Positions 36,079 to 44,344 of a DNA stretch of 64,000 nucleotides are shown here, piece after piece. Position numbers and translations under genes: made by a program. Source of the stretch: Sphingomonas brevis. GTDB taxonomy: Bacteria > Pseudomonadota > Alphaproteobacteria > Sphingomonadales > Sphingomonadaceae. Positions within the stretch are counted from its first letter, which is position 1. Each line of letters opens with the position of its first letter. The stretch spans positions 2,046,001 through 2,110,000 of the forward strand of contig NZ_JAMGBB010000001.1 in the NCBI RefSeq assembly GCF_023516505.1, in the 5' to 3' direction. The notes under the pieces are model-generated. The model saw only the letters and a list, made by a program, of their open reading frames with translations, was not told where the DNA came from and made no database searches.

Positions 36079-36089
36079 CCATTAACCTT
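36079..36089 (+). promoter_or_regulatory. CCATTAACCTT motif upstream of first DUF4402 gene
   Basis: This 11-mer recurs in opposite orientation upstream of the second DUF4402 gene (36734-36744). It contains TTAACC, the core of CtrA half-sites in alphaproteobacteria. It also lies between divergent pbp and DUF4402 starts, so either gene could be affected. This is a motif match only. Confidence 0.35.
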
Positions 36090-36132
36090 GTTTCAACGTC
36101 GCGCGCCTAGCGTTGGACGCATGAGGGGCAGA

Positions 36133-36654
36133 ATGACCGCCCAGTTCACCCTGGCGCTGCTTGGCGTCTTGGGGTTGGCCGCGCCTGCGATGCCGCAGGA
36201 CGTGCGGGTCCCGTGCAGCCTGTGCACACCGAATTCCGAACTACCCGACGACAAGCCCGCCAATCCGGTCAAGCTGGATGTCGAGGTCAATCTCGACTTC
36301 GATCGCCTGGTCCTTACCGGGGTGGGTGACGGCAGCGCCGAGCTAGGCCCGGACGGTGCGCGCAACGCCACCGGCTCGATCACCGCGATCAGCGCACGGG
36401 CGATGGTTGGCGAAGTAATGATTCGCGGCGAGCCCGACAGATATGTTCGAATCGAGTTGCCGCGCCAGATCGAACTACACGGCTACTCCGGGGGCGTCAT
36501 TCGCCTCGAATCGCTGCGATCGGACCTGCCGCAAATGCCGCGGCTCGATGGTACCGGCCGCCTCAAGTTCCGGGTCGGCGGCGTGCTCCATGTGACTGGC
36601 GATCTTAGCGGCGCGTTCCGCGGTGATGTGCCGATCGACGTTGACTATCTATAG
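36133..36654 (+). CDS. DUF4402-type exported protein 1 (pilin-like)
   Basis: This 173-residue secreted protein has a signal peptide (~1-22, LALLGVLGLAAPAM). The mature N-terminus carries a CxxC (C28, C31 in VPCSLCTP). The rest is beta-rich, with NLDFDRLVLTGVGDGSAEL and GEVMIRGEPDRYVRIELP, and ends in GDVPIDVDYL. DUF4402 proteins resemble chaperone-usher pilins in having a terminal beta strand (VDVDY/VTVEY) suited to donor-strand exchange. ATG at 36133 has GAGGGG 4 bases upstream; ATG at 36121 is an alternative. It may be a minor or tip subunit of the downstream system. DUF assignment is from memory of the family pattern. Confidence 0.72.
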   Translation: MTAQFTLALLGVLGLAAPAMPQDVRVPCSLCTPNSELPDDKPANPVKLDVEVNLDFDRLVLTGVGDGSAELGPDGARNATGSITAISARAMVGEVMIRGEPDRYVRIELPRQIELHGYSGGVIRLESLRSDLPQMPRLDGTGRLKFRVGGVLHVTGDLSGAFRGDVPIDVDYL

Positions 36655-36733
36655 TTCGCCATCGGCCGGATCCGAACGCGCCCAATAGTTAACGCGCTGG
36701 AAACCATGTCATTGAGCAAAGCCGTAAGCCGTT

Positions 36734-36744
36734 AAGGTTAATGG
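36734..36744 (-). promoter_or_regulatory. CCATTAACCTT motif upstream of second DUF4402 gene
   Basis: The plus strand reads AAGGTTAATGG, the exact reverse complement of the 36079 site. It lies 68 bases before the start of the second DUF4402 gene, a plausible promoter position. The shared 11-mer suggests common regulation of the two subunit genes, possibly by CtrA or a similar factor. Confidence 0.35.
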
Positions 36745-36811
36745 TGCGGATACGGATTGGACGGTTTCGCTCGGCCAACCGCCATGTTTCGAATCAAGTG
36801 GGGAATTCATC

Positions 36812-37312
36812 ATGACCAATTTCGTTCGCCTGGCGGCGCTGGCCGCCGCCGCGACCATTGCCGCGACTCCGGCCATGGCCGCTCCCTTGCCCGCGACTCC
36901 GGTCGCCAAGGCGCGCGTCAACATCGTCAAGCCGCTGACCCTGGCCGCGACCCGTGACCTTCACTTCGGCACCATCGTCGTCACCGGCAACGACAGCGTG
37001 TCAATTAACCAGGCTGGCACCGTCACCTGCGGTGCCGCTGCCAATGTCACCTGCGATACCACTGGCGCGCAGTCGGCCCAGTTTCATGTTACCGGTGCCA
37101 ACAACCAGCTCGTGAGGATCACCGCGACGGCATCCAGCCTGGTCAACGGGGCGGCCTCGCTCGCGTTCACGCCAAGCGCCCCGGCCAATGTGACGCTTCC
37201 AAATTCGGGCGCCGCAGGCACCGACTTCAACGTCGGTGGCACCGTCGCGGTCCTGGCTTCGTCGCCGGAAGGTCTTTACGTCGGCGACATCAACGTCACC
37301 GTCGAATATTGA
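36812..37312 (+). CDS. DUF4402-type exported protein 2 (likely major pilin-like subunit)
   Basis: This 166-residue protein has a clear signal peptide (~1-23, LAALAAAATIAATPAMA). The DUF4402 pattern is present: ARVNIVKPLTLAATRDLHFG and TIVVTGNDSVSINQAGTVTC, a Cys pair (TCGAAANVTC), and the terminal GLYVGDINVTVEY strand. Low aromatic content and many Ala/Thr/Asn residues resemble fimbrial subunits. Its own 157-base upstream region and a strong terminator 44 bases after the stop suggest high separate expression, as expected for a major subunit. It is the best candidate for the fibre protein assembled by the next two genes. Confidence 0.85.
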   Translation: MTNFVRLAALAAAATIAATPAMAAPLPATPVAKARVNIVKPLTLAATRDLHFGTIVVTGNDSVSINQAGTVTCGAAANVTCDTTGAQSAQFHVTGANNQLVRITATASSLVNGAASLAFTPSAPANVTLPNSGAAGTDFNVGGTVAVLASSPEGLYVGDINVTVEY

Positions 37313-37355
37313 TTAGTGGAAGGTGAAGCGCCTGGGTTGCCGGGCGCTTTGGACA

Positions 37356-37389
37356 GGGGGCTGCCGAGCGATCGGCGGCCCCCATTTTC
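37356..37389 (+). terminator. Intrinsic terminator between pilin-like gene and chaperone
   Basis: GGGGGCTGCCGA (37356-37367) pairs with TCGGCGGCCCCC (37372-37383) with one wobble, loop GCGA, then ATTTTC. A weaker hairpin (AGCGCC ... GGGCGCT) precedes it at about 37327-37348. If partly read through, it would set high subunit and low assembly-gene expression. Confidence 0.85.
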
Positions 37390-37444
37390 ATGCCCATGAG
37401 GTTTCTGAAAATGGTTAGCCGAATAATAACCATTTTGAGGGCAT

Positions 37445-37470
37445 TTTCCTCCGTATCGTTTCGGAGGAAA
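37445..37470 (+). promoter_or_regulatory. Hairpin sequestering the chaperone's Shine-Dalgarno site
   Basis: TTTCCTCCG (37445-37453) pairs perfectly with CGGAGGAAA (37462-37470) across an 8-base loop. The right arm contains GGAGG, the ribosome-binding site of the chaperone ATG at 37475. In RNA the site would be buried unless melted or bound, which suggests translational control (thermosensor-like or protein-mediated). This is directly visible; the mechanism is inference. Confidence 0.6.
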
Positions 37471-37474
37471 TTTC

Positions 37475-38299
37475 ATGGTCGCTACCCTGTCCCGTCGTCT
37501 TGCCGCCTTTGCCCTGGCCGCGCCCGTCCTGATGCTGGCGTCGCCGGCAGCCGAGGCGGGGGTCGGCGACCTGCTGGTCGCGCCGACGCGGGTTGTCCTT
37601 GACGGACGCCGCGGGGCCGAAGTGATCCTCAATAACATCGGCGACGATGTCGCCACCTATCGGGTCACGGCTGAGCTTCGGCGGATGACTCCCGACGGCA
37701 ATCTGGTCGACGTGACCGATCCCAATGCCGGCGAGAAGGCAGCGCAGGAAATGCTGCTCTACGCGCCGCGGCGGATTACCCTGCCACCCAATCAGCCGCA
37801 GGCGATCCGCCTGTCGGCTCGCGCGCCCGAGGGCCTGCCGGACGGCGAATATCGGGTGCATATGCTGTTTCGGGCCGTTCCTCCGCCCCGGCCGCAGGTT
37901 GCGCCGGAGAAGATTGACGGCGTCGCGTTCCAGTTGCGGCCGATCTACGGCGTGACCATTCCGGTGATCATCCGTCTCGGCCGTCTCGAGGCCAAGGCCG
38001 CCATTGCCAATGTCCGCAAGGTGACCGCAGAGGGCAGGCCGGCGATATCCCTTGATATCAACCGTGCCGGCGACCGTTCGACTTTTGGCGCGATCAAGGT
38101 GTTCAAGGCCGGCATAGCCGAACCCATCGCGCTGGTCAGCGGCATCGCCGTCTACACCGAAATCGGACAGCGTTCGGTGACCATCCCGATCGATCCGGCC
38201 CAGGTCGCCAATGCCAATGGCCAGGTTACCGTCCAATATGTCGAGCCGACCGACACCGGTCCGGTGACGCTCGCGGAAACCACCGCGGTTCTCCGCTAG
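37475..38299 (+). CDS. PapD-like periplasmic pilus chaperone
   Basis: This 274-residue exported protein has a signal peptide (~1-28). The first Ig-like domain begins GDLLVAPTRVVLDGRRGAEV and ends with a long edge strand (YRVHMLFRAVP). The second domain follows VTIPVIIRLGRLEAKAAI. The layout matches chaperones of chaperone-usher pili, although canonical FGS/FGL motifs are not obvious, so it belongs to a divergent branch. It would hold the DUF4402 subunits and hand them to the usher. ATG at 37475 is preceded by GGAGGAAA inside a hairpin. The usher follows 31 bases on. Confidence 0.85.
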   Translation: MVATLSRRLAAFALAAPVLMLASPAAEAGVGDLLVAPTRVVLDGRRGAEVILNNIGDDVATYRVTAELRRMTPDGNLVDVTDPNAGEKAAQEMLLYAPRRITLPPNQPQAIRLSARAPEGLPDGEYRVHMLFRAVPPPRPQVAPEKIDGVAFQLRPIYGVTIPVIIRLGRLEAKAAIANVRKVTAEGRPAISLDINRAGDRSTFGAIKVFKAGIAEPIALVSGIAVYTEIGQRSVTIPIDPAQVANANGQVTVQYVEPTDTGPVTLAETTAVLR

Positions 38300-38330
38300 G
38301 CGGCAAGGCGCGGGGGCGGAAACCATTACC

Positions 38331-41072
38331 ATGCAGGGGCCCATCCGGTGGATGCGCGGCGCCTTGGCGTGCGCAGCGCTGGTCGTGGCCGGCGCTGTTG
38401 CTGCATGGGCCGCGAGCCCGGTTGGCCCTGCCTGGACCGCGGACCCCGAGGAGCAGTTCCTGCTCGACGTCAACATTCGCCAGCTGCGGCTCGGCGACGG
38501 GGTCCGGGCCTATGCGACGCCCGAAGGTACCTGCGTGGTGTTCGGCGACTTCCTCACCACGCTCGACCTGCCGATGAAGATCGATCTGGCGGCGAGGAAG
38601 GCTTCCGGCTGGGCTTTCCACGAGGAGAACAAGATCGACATCGACCAGGCGGCCGGAACCGCCCGCTTTGGCGACAAGCAGGAAAAGATCAGCGAAGGGA
38701 CGATTCGCGAGACGCCGGAGGGGTGGTGCGTCGACAGCGCCGCGCTCGGCCGCTGGTTCAACCTCGGCGTCAAGCCAGTCATGCAGGGATCGGTGCTCAT
38801 GCTCGATTCCGAAGCGAAGCTGCCGGTCGAGCTTGCCCGCGAGCGCGAGCAGCGTGCCGCCCGGCTGCGGCCGGCCTCAATGCCGCTCGAGGGGCTTCCG
38901 CAGGTAAAGTTGCCCTATCGGATGTGGCGCGCTCCAGCGCTGGACTTCATCGTCCATGCCGGCGCGACCTATCAGGCGTCGACCGGAATGAGGGTCGATC
39001 GCAGCGCATCGGTGCTGGCGGCCGGCGAAATCGCCCGCCTGTCCTATGACAGCATGCTGTCCACCGACCAAAAGGGCCGGTCGGAAACACTCAGGATCAC
39101 CGCCTATCGTTCGGATCCCGACGGCGGCCTGCTGGGACCGCTCAACGCAACCCATTTCGCGGTCGGCGACGTGCAAACCCTGGCCCACCGGCTGATACCG
39201 GGTTCCACCGGCCGCGGTCTGGAGGTCACCAATCGGCCCCTGTTCAACCCTGTGGCGTTCGACCGGACCCGCTTCGACGGCGATTTGCCTTCGGGATGGG
39301 ATGCGGAGCTTTATCGCAACGGAGAATTACTTGCATTAAGCCATTCGGACGGCTCGCAGCGCTATGCGTTCGAGGACATTGCGCTGAACTACGGCGATAA
39401 TCGGTTCGAAATCGTGCTTTATGGCCCGCAGGGGCAACGCCGAAGCCGATTGGAGACCATCAATGTCGGCCAGAGCCAGGTTCCCGCGGGGCAAACCTGG
39501 TATTGGGCCGGAATCAGCCAGCCAAACCGCAATCTGGTCGGCAATTTGCTGGATCGAGACGATGGCGGCGGGTTCGAACGCCTGAACGGGCGCGTGGATT
39601 TTTCGCGCGCCGATCTTCAGGCTGCAGTGCAATTGGAACATGGCCTCAGCAAGCGCACCTCGATCGGAGCGCTTGCCGCTATGCTATTGGCAGACAATGA
39701 GAAATTGACATTCGTCGAAGGCTCGGTGCGCCAGTCGATTGGCACGTCGCTGGTCGAGGTCGCCATCGCGCGCGACGGGCGGGGCGGTACCGCGGGGCGG
39801 CTTGCCGCGGTCGCGCAGCTTGGCTCGGTCAACCTTAGCGCCGATGCCCTGGTGGCGAACAATTTCGTGGTCAATGGCGAACGCGAACGGCGCTACCGGG
39901 AAGGCCGGCTCTCGCTCGATGCCCCGATCAGGCTTGGCCGGCAGAGCATCGTCGCCCACACGGACGTGCGCCTGGCCGATCGCGGCGACGGCAATCGCTC
40001 GGTCGGCGCGATTGGGCGATTGTCTACCAATATCAATAATTTCAACCTTACAACCCTAATCGACTGGCAGCACCAGCTGGGACGATCGTCGAATTTCAAC
40101 GACGACAAGCTCGAGCTCGGCCTGCTGGCGACCGGACGAATCAAATCGGTCCGGCTGCGCGGCGAGGCACGCTGGGAGTTCCAGCCGCAAAGCCGGTTCC
40201 GAAGCGCCGAAGTCAGCGCCTATTGGTCGGCGTCCGACAAGGCCGATTGGGAGGGGGCACTTGGCTATGACGCTTCCGGCAGGCGTGGCCACGCCCGAAT
40301 TTCACACATTCGCCGCTTCAACAGCCTGGCGGCCGCGGCCTCGCTGGAGGCCAGCACCGACGGCAGCGTCGCCGCCGGCATCAACCTCAATTTTTCCCTC
40401 GATTCGTCCGGCGGAGGATTCAAGCTGACCAACCAGCGGCTCGCTTCGACCGGATTGGTCGAAGCGCGTGTCTATCGCGACAATAATGACAATGGCGTGC
40501 GCGATCCGACGGAGCCGTGGCAGGCCGGAGCGACGATCACCACCGGCCAGCGCGTGTCTGAAGACGCCACCGACAGGCAAGGGCTTGTCCGGGTTGGCGG
40601 TCTGCAACCGTATCAGCCGATCGCGGTCGGCATCGATACGTCGAGTCTCGACGACCCCTCTCTTGCTCCCAGAAAAGCGCTGCAAGTCGTGGTTCCGCGC
40701 CCCGGCGTCTCCGCCAAGATCGAGATCGGCCTGGTCGGATCGGGCGACGTCGAAGGGGTGCTTGCACAGAGCGACGGGCGCGGCTTCGAAGGCCTCGATA
40801 TCGAGCTGATCGACTCCGCCGGGAAAGTCGTCGCTACCGGCCGAAGCGACTATGACGGCTTCTTCCTGTTCGACCGGATCCCTTATGGGCGCTACAGTTT
40901 GCGCCTAACGGCCGAATCCGCGGGCGCCGCGGGCGTGGCGGCGGCGATCGATCGCACGATTGAGCTCAACGCGCAGAAATCGGTGATCCGACTGGGCGTG
41001 ATCCGCATCCTGAAGTCGCCCCAAATTGCCCTGTCGGCAACCGGCGGTAGCGCGGTCCAGAGCCCGCATTAA
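38331..41072 (+). CDS. Usher-like outer-membrane protein with C-terminal regulatory-type beta domains
   Basis: This 913-residue protein has a signal peptide (~1-28). The N-terminal region (~30-200) carries a cysteine in GTCVVFGDF and another in GWCVDSAAL. A long beta-barrel-like stretch (~210-690) shows repeated strand patterns (GQTWYWAGISQPNRNLVG, RLSTNINNFNLTTLIDWQHQ, SRFRSAEVSAYWSASDKADW). The C-terminus has two Ig-like modules: an SdrD/SpaA-like one at ~705-780 (VEARVYRDNNDNGVRDPTEP) and a carboxypeptidase-regulatory-like one at ~803-865 (LIDSAGKVVATGRSDYDGFF). Size and context fit an usher of the alternate or a new clade. Canonical plug and C-terminal usher domains could not be confirmed by eye. 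Confidence 0.78.
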   Translation: MQGPIRWMRGALACAALVVAGAVAAWAASPVGPAWTADPEEQFLLDVNIRQLRLGDGVRAYATPEGTCVVFGDFLTTLDLPMKIDLAARKASGWAFHEENKIDIDQAAGTARFGDKQEKISEGTIRETPEGWCVDSAALGRWFNLGVKPVMQGSVLMLDSEAKLPVELAREREQRAARLRPASMPLEGLPQVKLPYRMWRAPALDFIVHAGATYQASTGMRVDRSASVLAAGEIARLSYDSMLSTDQKGRSETLRITAYRSDPDGGLLGPLNATHFAVGDVQTLAHRLIPGSTGRGLEVTNRPLFNPVAFDRTRFDGDLPSGWDAELYRNGELLALSHSDGSQRYAFEDIALNYGDNRFEIVLYGPQGQRRSRLETINVGQSQVPAGQTWYWAGISQPNRNLVGNLLDRDDGGGFERLNGRVDFSRADLQAAVQLEHGLSKRTSIGALAAMLLADNEKLTFVEGSVRQSIGTSLVEVAIARDGRGGTAGRLAAVAQLGSVNLSADALVANNFVVNGERERRYREGRLSLDAPIRLGRQSIVAHTDVRLADRGDGNRSVGAIGRLSTNINNFNLTTLIDWQHQLGRSSNFNDDKLELGLLATGRIKSVRLRGEARWEFQPQSRFRSAEVSAYWSASDKADWEGALGYDASGRRGHARISHIRRFNSLAAAASLEASTDGSVAAGINLNFSLDSSGGGFKLTNQRLASTGLVEARVYRDNNDNGVRDPTEPWQAGATITTGQRVSEDATDRQGLVRVGGLQPYQPIAVGIDTSSLDDPSLAPRKALQVVVPRPGVSAKIEIGLVGSGDVEGVLAQSDGRGFEGLDIELIDSAGKVVATGRSDYDGFFLFDRIPYGRYSLRLTAESAGAAGVAAAIDRTIELNAQKSVIRLGVIRILKSPQIALSATGGSAVQSPH

Positions 41073-41127
41073 CCATAAGTCGTCCAAGACGACTTTTGGA
41101 ATAACCAGAATTTTCAATGGGATGAGC

Positions 41128-41166
41128 ATGAAATCAGACAGTCTCCCAGACTGTCCTTGATTTCAT
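41128..41166. repeat. Intergenic palindrome (GGGGGAC-type), copy 3
   Basis: Outer arms ATGAAATCA / TGATTTCAT and inner arms GACAGTCT / AGACTGTC surround CCC. It lies 2 bases beyond the 3' end of tRNA-Leu and 56 bases after the usher stop. It may end or protect either transcript. The core resembles copies at 7229, 19954 and 45607. Confidence 0.65.
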
Positions 41167-41168
41167 AC

Positions 41169-41255
41169 TGGTGCGGTCGAGAAGACTCGAACTTCCACGG
41201 GCTTTCGCCCACAACGACCTCAACGTTGCGCGTCTACCAGTTCCGCCACGACCGC
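41169..41255 (-). tRNA. tRNA-Leu (anticodon GAG)
   Basis: On the minus strand the acceptor GCGGTCG (5' end 41255) pairs with CGACCGC, followed by ACCA. The anticodon stem CAACG/CGTTG holds loop TTGAGGT. A long variable arm (GTGGGCGAAAGCCCGTG) marks a class II tRNA, and the T-arm has GTTCGAGTC. It reads CUC/CUU leucine codons. It is oriented opposite to the pilus genes. Confidence 0.95.
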
Positions 41256-41432
41256 ACTCGTGAAAAAAGCAGCGCGTCCTTGACGGGGCGCTGCCCTGGG
41301 TAGGGCGCGGCCTCTAGCAAAGCGAAACCATGCTGGCAACGGCCTGATCCAGTGCCATCTGCCGACCCAATTTGGGACAGCATGGTAAACAAGGCGCTAA
41401 CCATATCGCTCGCCCCGCATTATGACGGGGTA

Positions 41433-41678
41433 ATGGTCGGACCATTGACGATCCTGGCAGCCGCAAGCCTGGCCCAGTCGGCTACGTCGACGCCCGCGCC
41501 GACCTCCGCTTTTCGCCCGTCAGTCACCGCCCACGCCACCGCGCGGATCCAGATCATTTCGGGGGTGAAATTCGGACCGGGCCATGACCTGGTCCCGCCC
41601 AACGCGCTTCGCCGGTCAGCTTCGCTGATCGATGCCGATGGTCAGGTCAGGCCAGCAGAACTGCTGGAATTTCAATAG
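41433..41678 (+). CDS. Small hypothetical protein
   Basis: This 81-residue product starts MVGPLTILAAASLAQS, which could be a weak signal peptide, and then has TAHATARIQIISGVKFGPG and ADGQVRPAELLEFQ. The C-terminal pattern looks conserved and not random, but I do not recognise a family. ATG at 41433 follows GACGGGGTA. It converges on the DUF3426 gene one base away. Confidence 0.5.
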   Translation: MVGPLTILAAASLAQSATSTPAPTSAFRPSVTAHATARIQIISGVKFGPGHDLVPPNALRRSASLIDADGQVRPAELLEFQ

Positions 41679-41679
41679 C

Positions 41680-42663
41680 TTAAGGTTCAACCTGACCAAG
41701 GGTGATGGTCAGCTCGTCGCCGCCCTTGGGAACATCGATCTCGGCGCTGTTGAAGCTGGCGCTGCTGCGCGGCGCGAGCACTCTCGCCGGCGGCGCGATG
41801 GTCCAGCGGTGAACCACTGCCTTGCTTTGCTTGTCCCGCAGCTCGGCATGGATCGGCGGCACATTCTGTTCCTGGTCGGTCGGATTGATCACCCGGCCGC
41901 TGATCGCGATCAGCTCGTTGCCGCTTTCCAGCGGCTGGCGGTCGTTGGTCGTGATCATCAGCTGCAACGGAGTCGCGCCGGCCTGGGCGATCCCCGCGCG
42001 CTGCTTCCACTCTGGGGGCGCCAGGAACCAGAAGGCAGCGGCTGCCACCGCGATCAGTGCAAGCAAGCCAAGGATCAGCGGCCAGCGCCGCCGCGGGCGT
42101 TCTTCGTCCTCGATCGGCGCATAGCCGACGAATTCTTCGTCGGCGGTAGCAGCGGGCGCTTCCACGACGGCCGGCGCCTGCGCCTCAGCCGGGAGCGGCG
42201 GATCCTCGGCGAGCGCTGGCGCCTCGTCAGTCACAGCCTGTGTTTCCGATCCGGGATCGAACTCGGCGGCAGGCTCGCTCCTCCGCCACTCGTCGGCGAC
42301 GGCCGGTGCCTCTTCCATCGATACTTCGTCGGCTGGTGGCGGCTCGATCGGCCCTTCCGCAGATGGCAGCGCCCAATCACTGCCATATGTTTCCACTACT
42401 TCCGGCTGGGGCTCCCCGGCGATCAGGCCTTCCTCGACCGCTTCGGGCGGCGCCTCCGCGAAGGGCTGCTCGACAATTTCCGGGGCCGGTTCGGGCGGTC
42501 CGGCAAAATCTACCGCGACGGACTCGGCCGCGACAACCATTCCTTCCGGATCCTGATGCCAGCTATGCTTGCACGAGGCGCAGCGCACCTGGCGTCCGCC
42601 TGGTGGTATGGCGTCGTCCTTCACGACATATTTGGTGTCGCAGGCGGGACAGGTCAGGATCAT
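41680..42663 (-). CDS. Zinc-ribbon, DUF3426-type membrane protein
   Basis: This 327-residue protein begins with an MJ0042-type zinc ribbon (ILTCPACDTKYVV ... QVRCASCKHSWHQ; four cysteines). A long acidic Glu/Pro/Ala linker follows (~45-195). A single membrane helix (~WPLILGLLALIAVAAAAFWFLA, about 200-221) precedes a C-terminal beta domain (DUF3426-like). Topology is probably ribbon in cytoplasm and beta domain in periplasm. Its function is unknown. ATG at 42663 places the ribbon at the N-terminus. It is divergent from ftsE. Confidence 0.85.
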   Translation of the reverse strand: MILTCPACDTKYVVKDDAIPPGGRQVRCASCKHSWHQDPEGMVVAAESVAVDFAGPPEPAPEIVEQPFAEAPPEAVEEGLIAGEPQPEVVETYGSDWALPSAEGPIEPPPADEVSMEEAPAVADEWRRSEPAAEFDPGSETQAVTDEAPALAEDPPLPAEAQAPAVVEAPAATADEEFVGYAPIEDEERPRRRWPLILGLLALIAVAAAAFWFLAPPEWKQRAGIAQAGATPLQLMITTNDRQPLESGNELIAISGRVINPTDQEQNVPPIHAELRDKQSKAVVHRWTIAPPARVLAPRSSASFNSAEIDVPKGGDELTITLGQVEP

Positions 42664-42773
42664 CTGCGCGGGGGGCCTTCCGAAAGCAGTTAACCGAGTT
42701 AAGCAGCATTGCTCGTGGCTTTGCAAGGCGGGGCGCGCCGTGCCAAACCATCGGCGGGGAAAGGAAGTGGCGC

Positions 42774-43481
42774 TTGCCGGGGACGATCGTCGAATTTGAC
42801 CGGGTGGGATTGCGCTACGGCACGGGCGCGGAAGTGCTGCGCGATCTCGATTTCCGACTTAACGAGGGCGGGTTCTATTTTCTCACCGGGCCGTCCGGCG
42901 CCGGCAAGACCTCTCTCCTGAAGCTGCTCTACCTTGCCCAGCGACCGACGCGTGGGCGGATGGCGTTATTCGGCGACCAGCTCGATCATGCGCCTCGCGA
43001 CTCCCTGCCCGGCTATCGCCGCCGGATCGGCGTGGTGTTCCAGGACTTCCGGCTGATCCGGCATCTGTCAGCGTTCGACAATGTCGCCCTGCCTCTGAGG
43101 ATCGCCGGCCACGGCGACGCCGAGGTCGAAGGCCCCGTCCGAGAAATGCTGGCCTGGGTCGGACTGGCCGACCGAGCCAGCGCCCGGCCCCCGACGCTTT
43201 CGGGCGGCGAACAGCAGCGGGTCGCGATCGCCCGGGCGGTCATTGCCCGCCCCGAACTGATTATCGCCGACGAGCCGACCGGCAACGTCGATGCGGCGAT
43301 GGCGACACGCATCCTTCACCTGCTGACCGCGATGAACCGGCTTGGAACCACCGTTATCGTCGCCACCCATGATGTCGGCCTGATCGCGGCGACTCCGGGC
43401 GCCCAGCTGATCCGCCTCGAGAATGGCTTGTTGGTCGATCCGACCGGCCTGCTCAAGCATCCGCCGGGCCGCGCGCAATGA
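42774..43481 (+). CDS. ftsE: Cell division ATP-binding protein FtsE
   Basis: This 235-residue ABC ATPase pairs with FtsX to switch on septal peptidoglycan hydrolases. Walker [13 protein letters not shown], signature [14 protein letters not shown], Walker [13 protein letters not shown] and H-loop VATHD are all present. The start is TTG at 42774: AAGGAAG lies 7 bases before it, and the product then begins like its family. The stop overlaps the ftsX start by 4 bases. Confidence 0.93.
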   Translation: MPGTIVEFDRVGLRYGTGAEVLRDLDFRLNEGGFYFLTGPSGAGKTSLLKLLYLAQRPTRGRMALFGDQLDHAPRDSLPGYRRRIGVVFQDFRLIRHLSAFDNVALPLRIAGHGDAEVEGPVREMLAWVGLADRASARPPTLSGGEQQRVAIARAVIARPELIIADEPTGNVDAAMATRILHLLTAMNRLGTTVIVATHDVGLIAATPGAQLIRLENGLLVDPTGLLKHPPGRAQ

Positions 43482-44344
43482 GCCAATTGACCATCTCCGA
43501 CGCCGAACAGCGGCTGATCCCGTCGAGCGGCATTCGCGGCCCAGTGCCCTTGCTGATCGCCATCATGAGCTTCGTTATGGTGGTGGTCGCCGCCGCGGGA
43601 CTTGCACTGGCCAACACCGGATCGGTCGTCCGGGCCGGAGTAGAACATCGCTATTCGATTCAGATCTCCGACGGCGCCGCCAGGGCCCCGGCGGCGATCG
43701 CCGCTGCCCGGGCCAGTCCAGGCGTTTCCCGTGTCCAGCAAGTCGATCCGGCCGACCTTCGCCGAACGCTCGAGCGTTGGCTCGGGCCGGCGTCGAAAGA
43801 GGCGGACCTGCCGCTCCCGGCGATCATCGACGTCGATCTTAAACCTGGAGCGAAACCCGCGGCCGTTGCAAGGGCAGTCCAGAAAGCGGTGCCATCGGCG
43901 CGCTTGATTGCCCACCAGGCCAGTCTCGCGCCCTTGCTCAAGGCACTGCGCGGGCTGACTTTGCTGGCGCTAGGGCTGGTGCTGATGATCGCTCTGGCAA
44001 GCGCGGCCGCGGTCGTGCTGGCGGCGAGAGGCGCGCTCGACACGCATCGCGGAACGATCGAGGTGATGCACGGGATCGGCGCTACCGATGACCAGGTGGC
44101 GCGGCTGTTCGTGCGGCAGATCGGGATCGACGCCTTGCTTGGCGGAATCATCGGCGGGGCGGTGGCCGGCCTGAGCGTCGCCGCAATCATTGGCGGCGCG
44201 GGCCAGGCAACCATGCTTGCGGGCGCGTCCCCGCTGAGCTGGCAGGATGCCCTTTGGCTGGTGACCTTGCCGATCGCCATTGCCCTGCTGGCAACCCTAG
44301 TTGCCAGGTCGGCCTTGCTCAGGGCATTGCGCGAGCGTCTATGA
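43478..44344 (+). CDS. ftsX: Cell division permease-like protein FtsX
   Basis: This 288-residue protein has four predicted membrane helices: one near 25-50, then three after ~165 (LTLLALGLVLMIALASAA, GGIIGGAVAGLSVAAIIGG, ALWLVTLPIAIALLATLVA). A periplasmic domain lies between the first two. It shows FtsX-family IEVMHGIGATDDQVARLF. It transmits FtsE ATP hydrolysis across the membrane. It is coupled at both ends to ftsE and the YdcF gene. Confidence 0.92.
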   Translation: MSQLTISDAEQRLIPSSGIRGPVPLLIAIMSFVMVVVAAAGLALANTGSVVRAGVEHRYSIQISDGAARAPAAIAAARASPGVSRVQQVDPADLRRTLERWLGPASKEADLPLPAIIDVDLKPGAKPAAVARAVQKAVPSARLIAHQASLAPLLKALRGLTLLALGLVLMIALASAAAVVLAARGALDTHRGTIEVMHGIGATDDQVARLFVRQIGIDALLGGIIGGAVAGLSVAAIIGGAGQATMLAGASPLSWQDALWLVTLPIAIALLATLVARSALLRALRERL

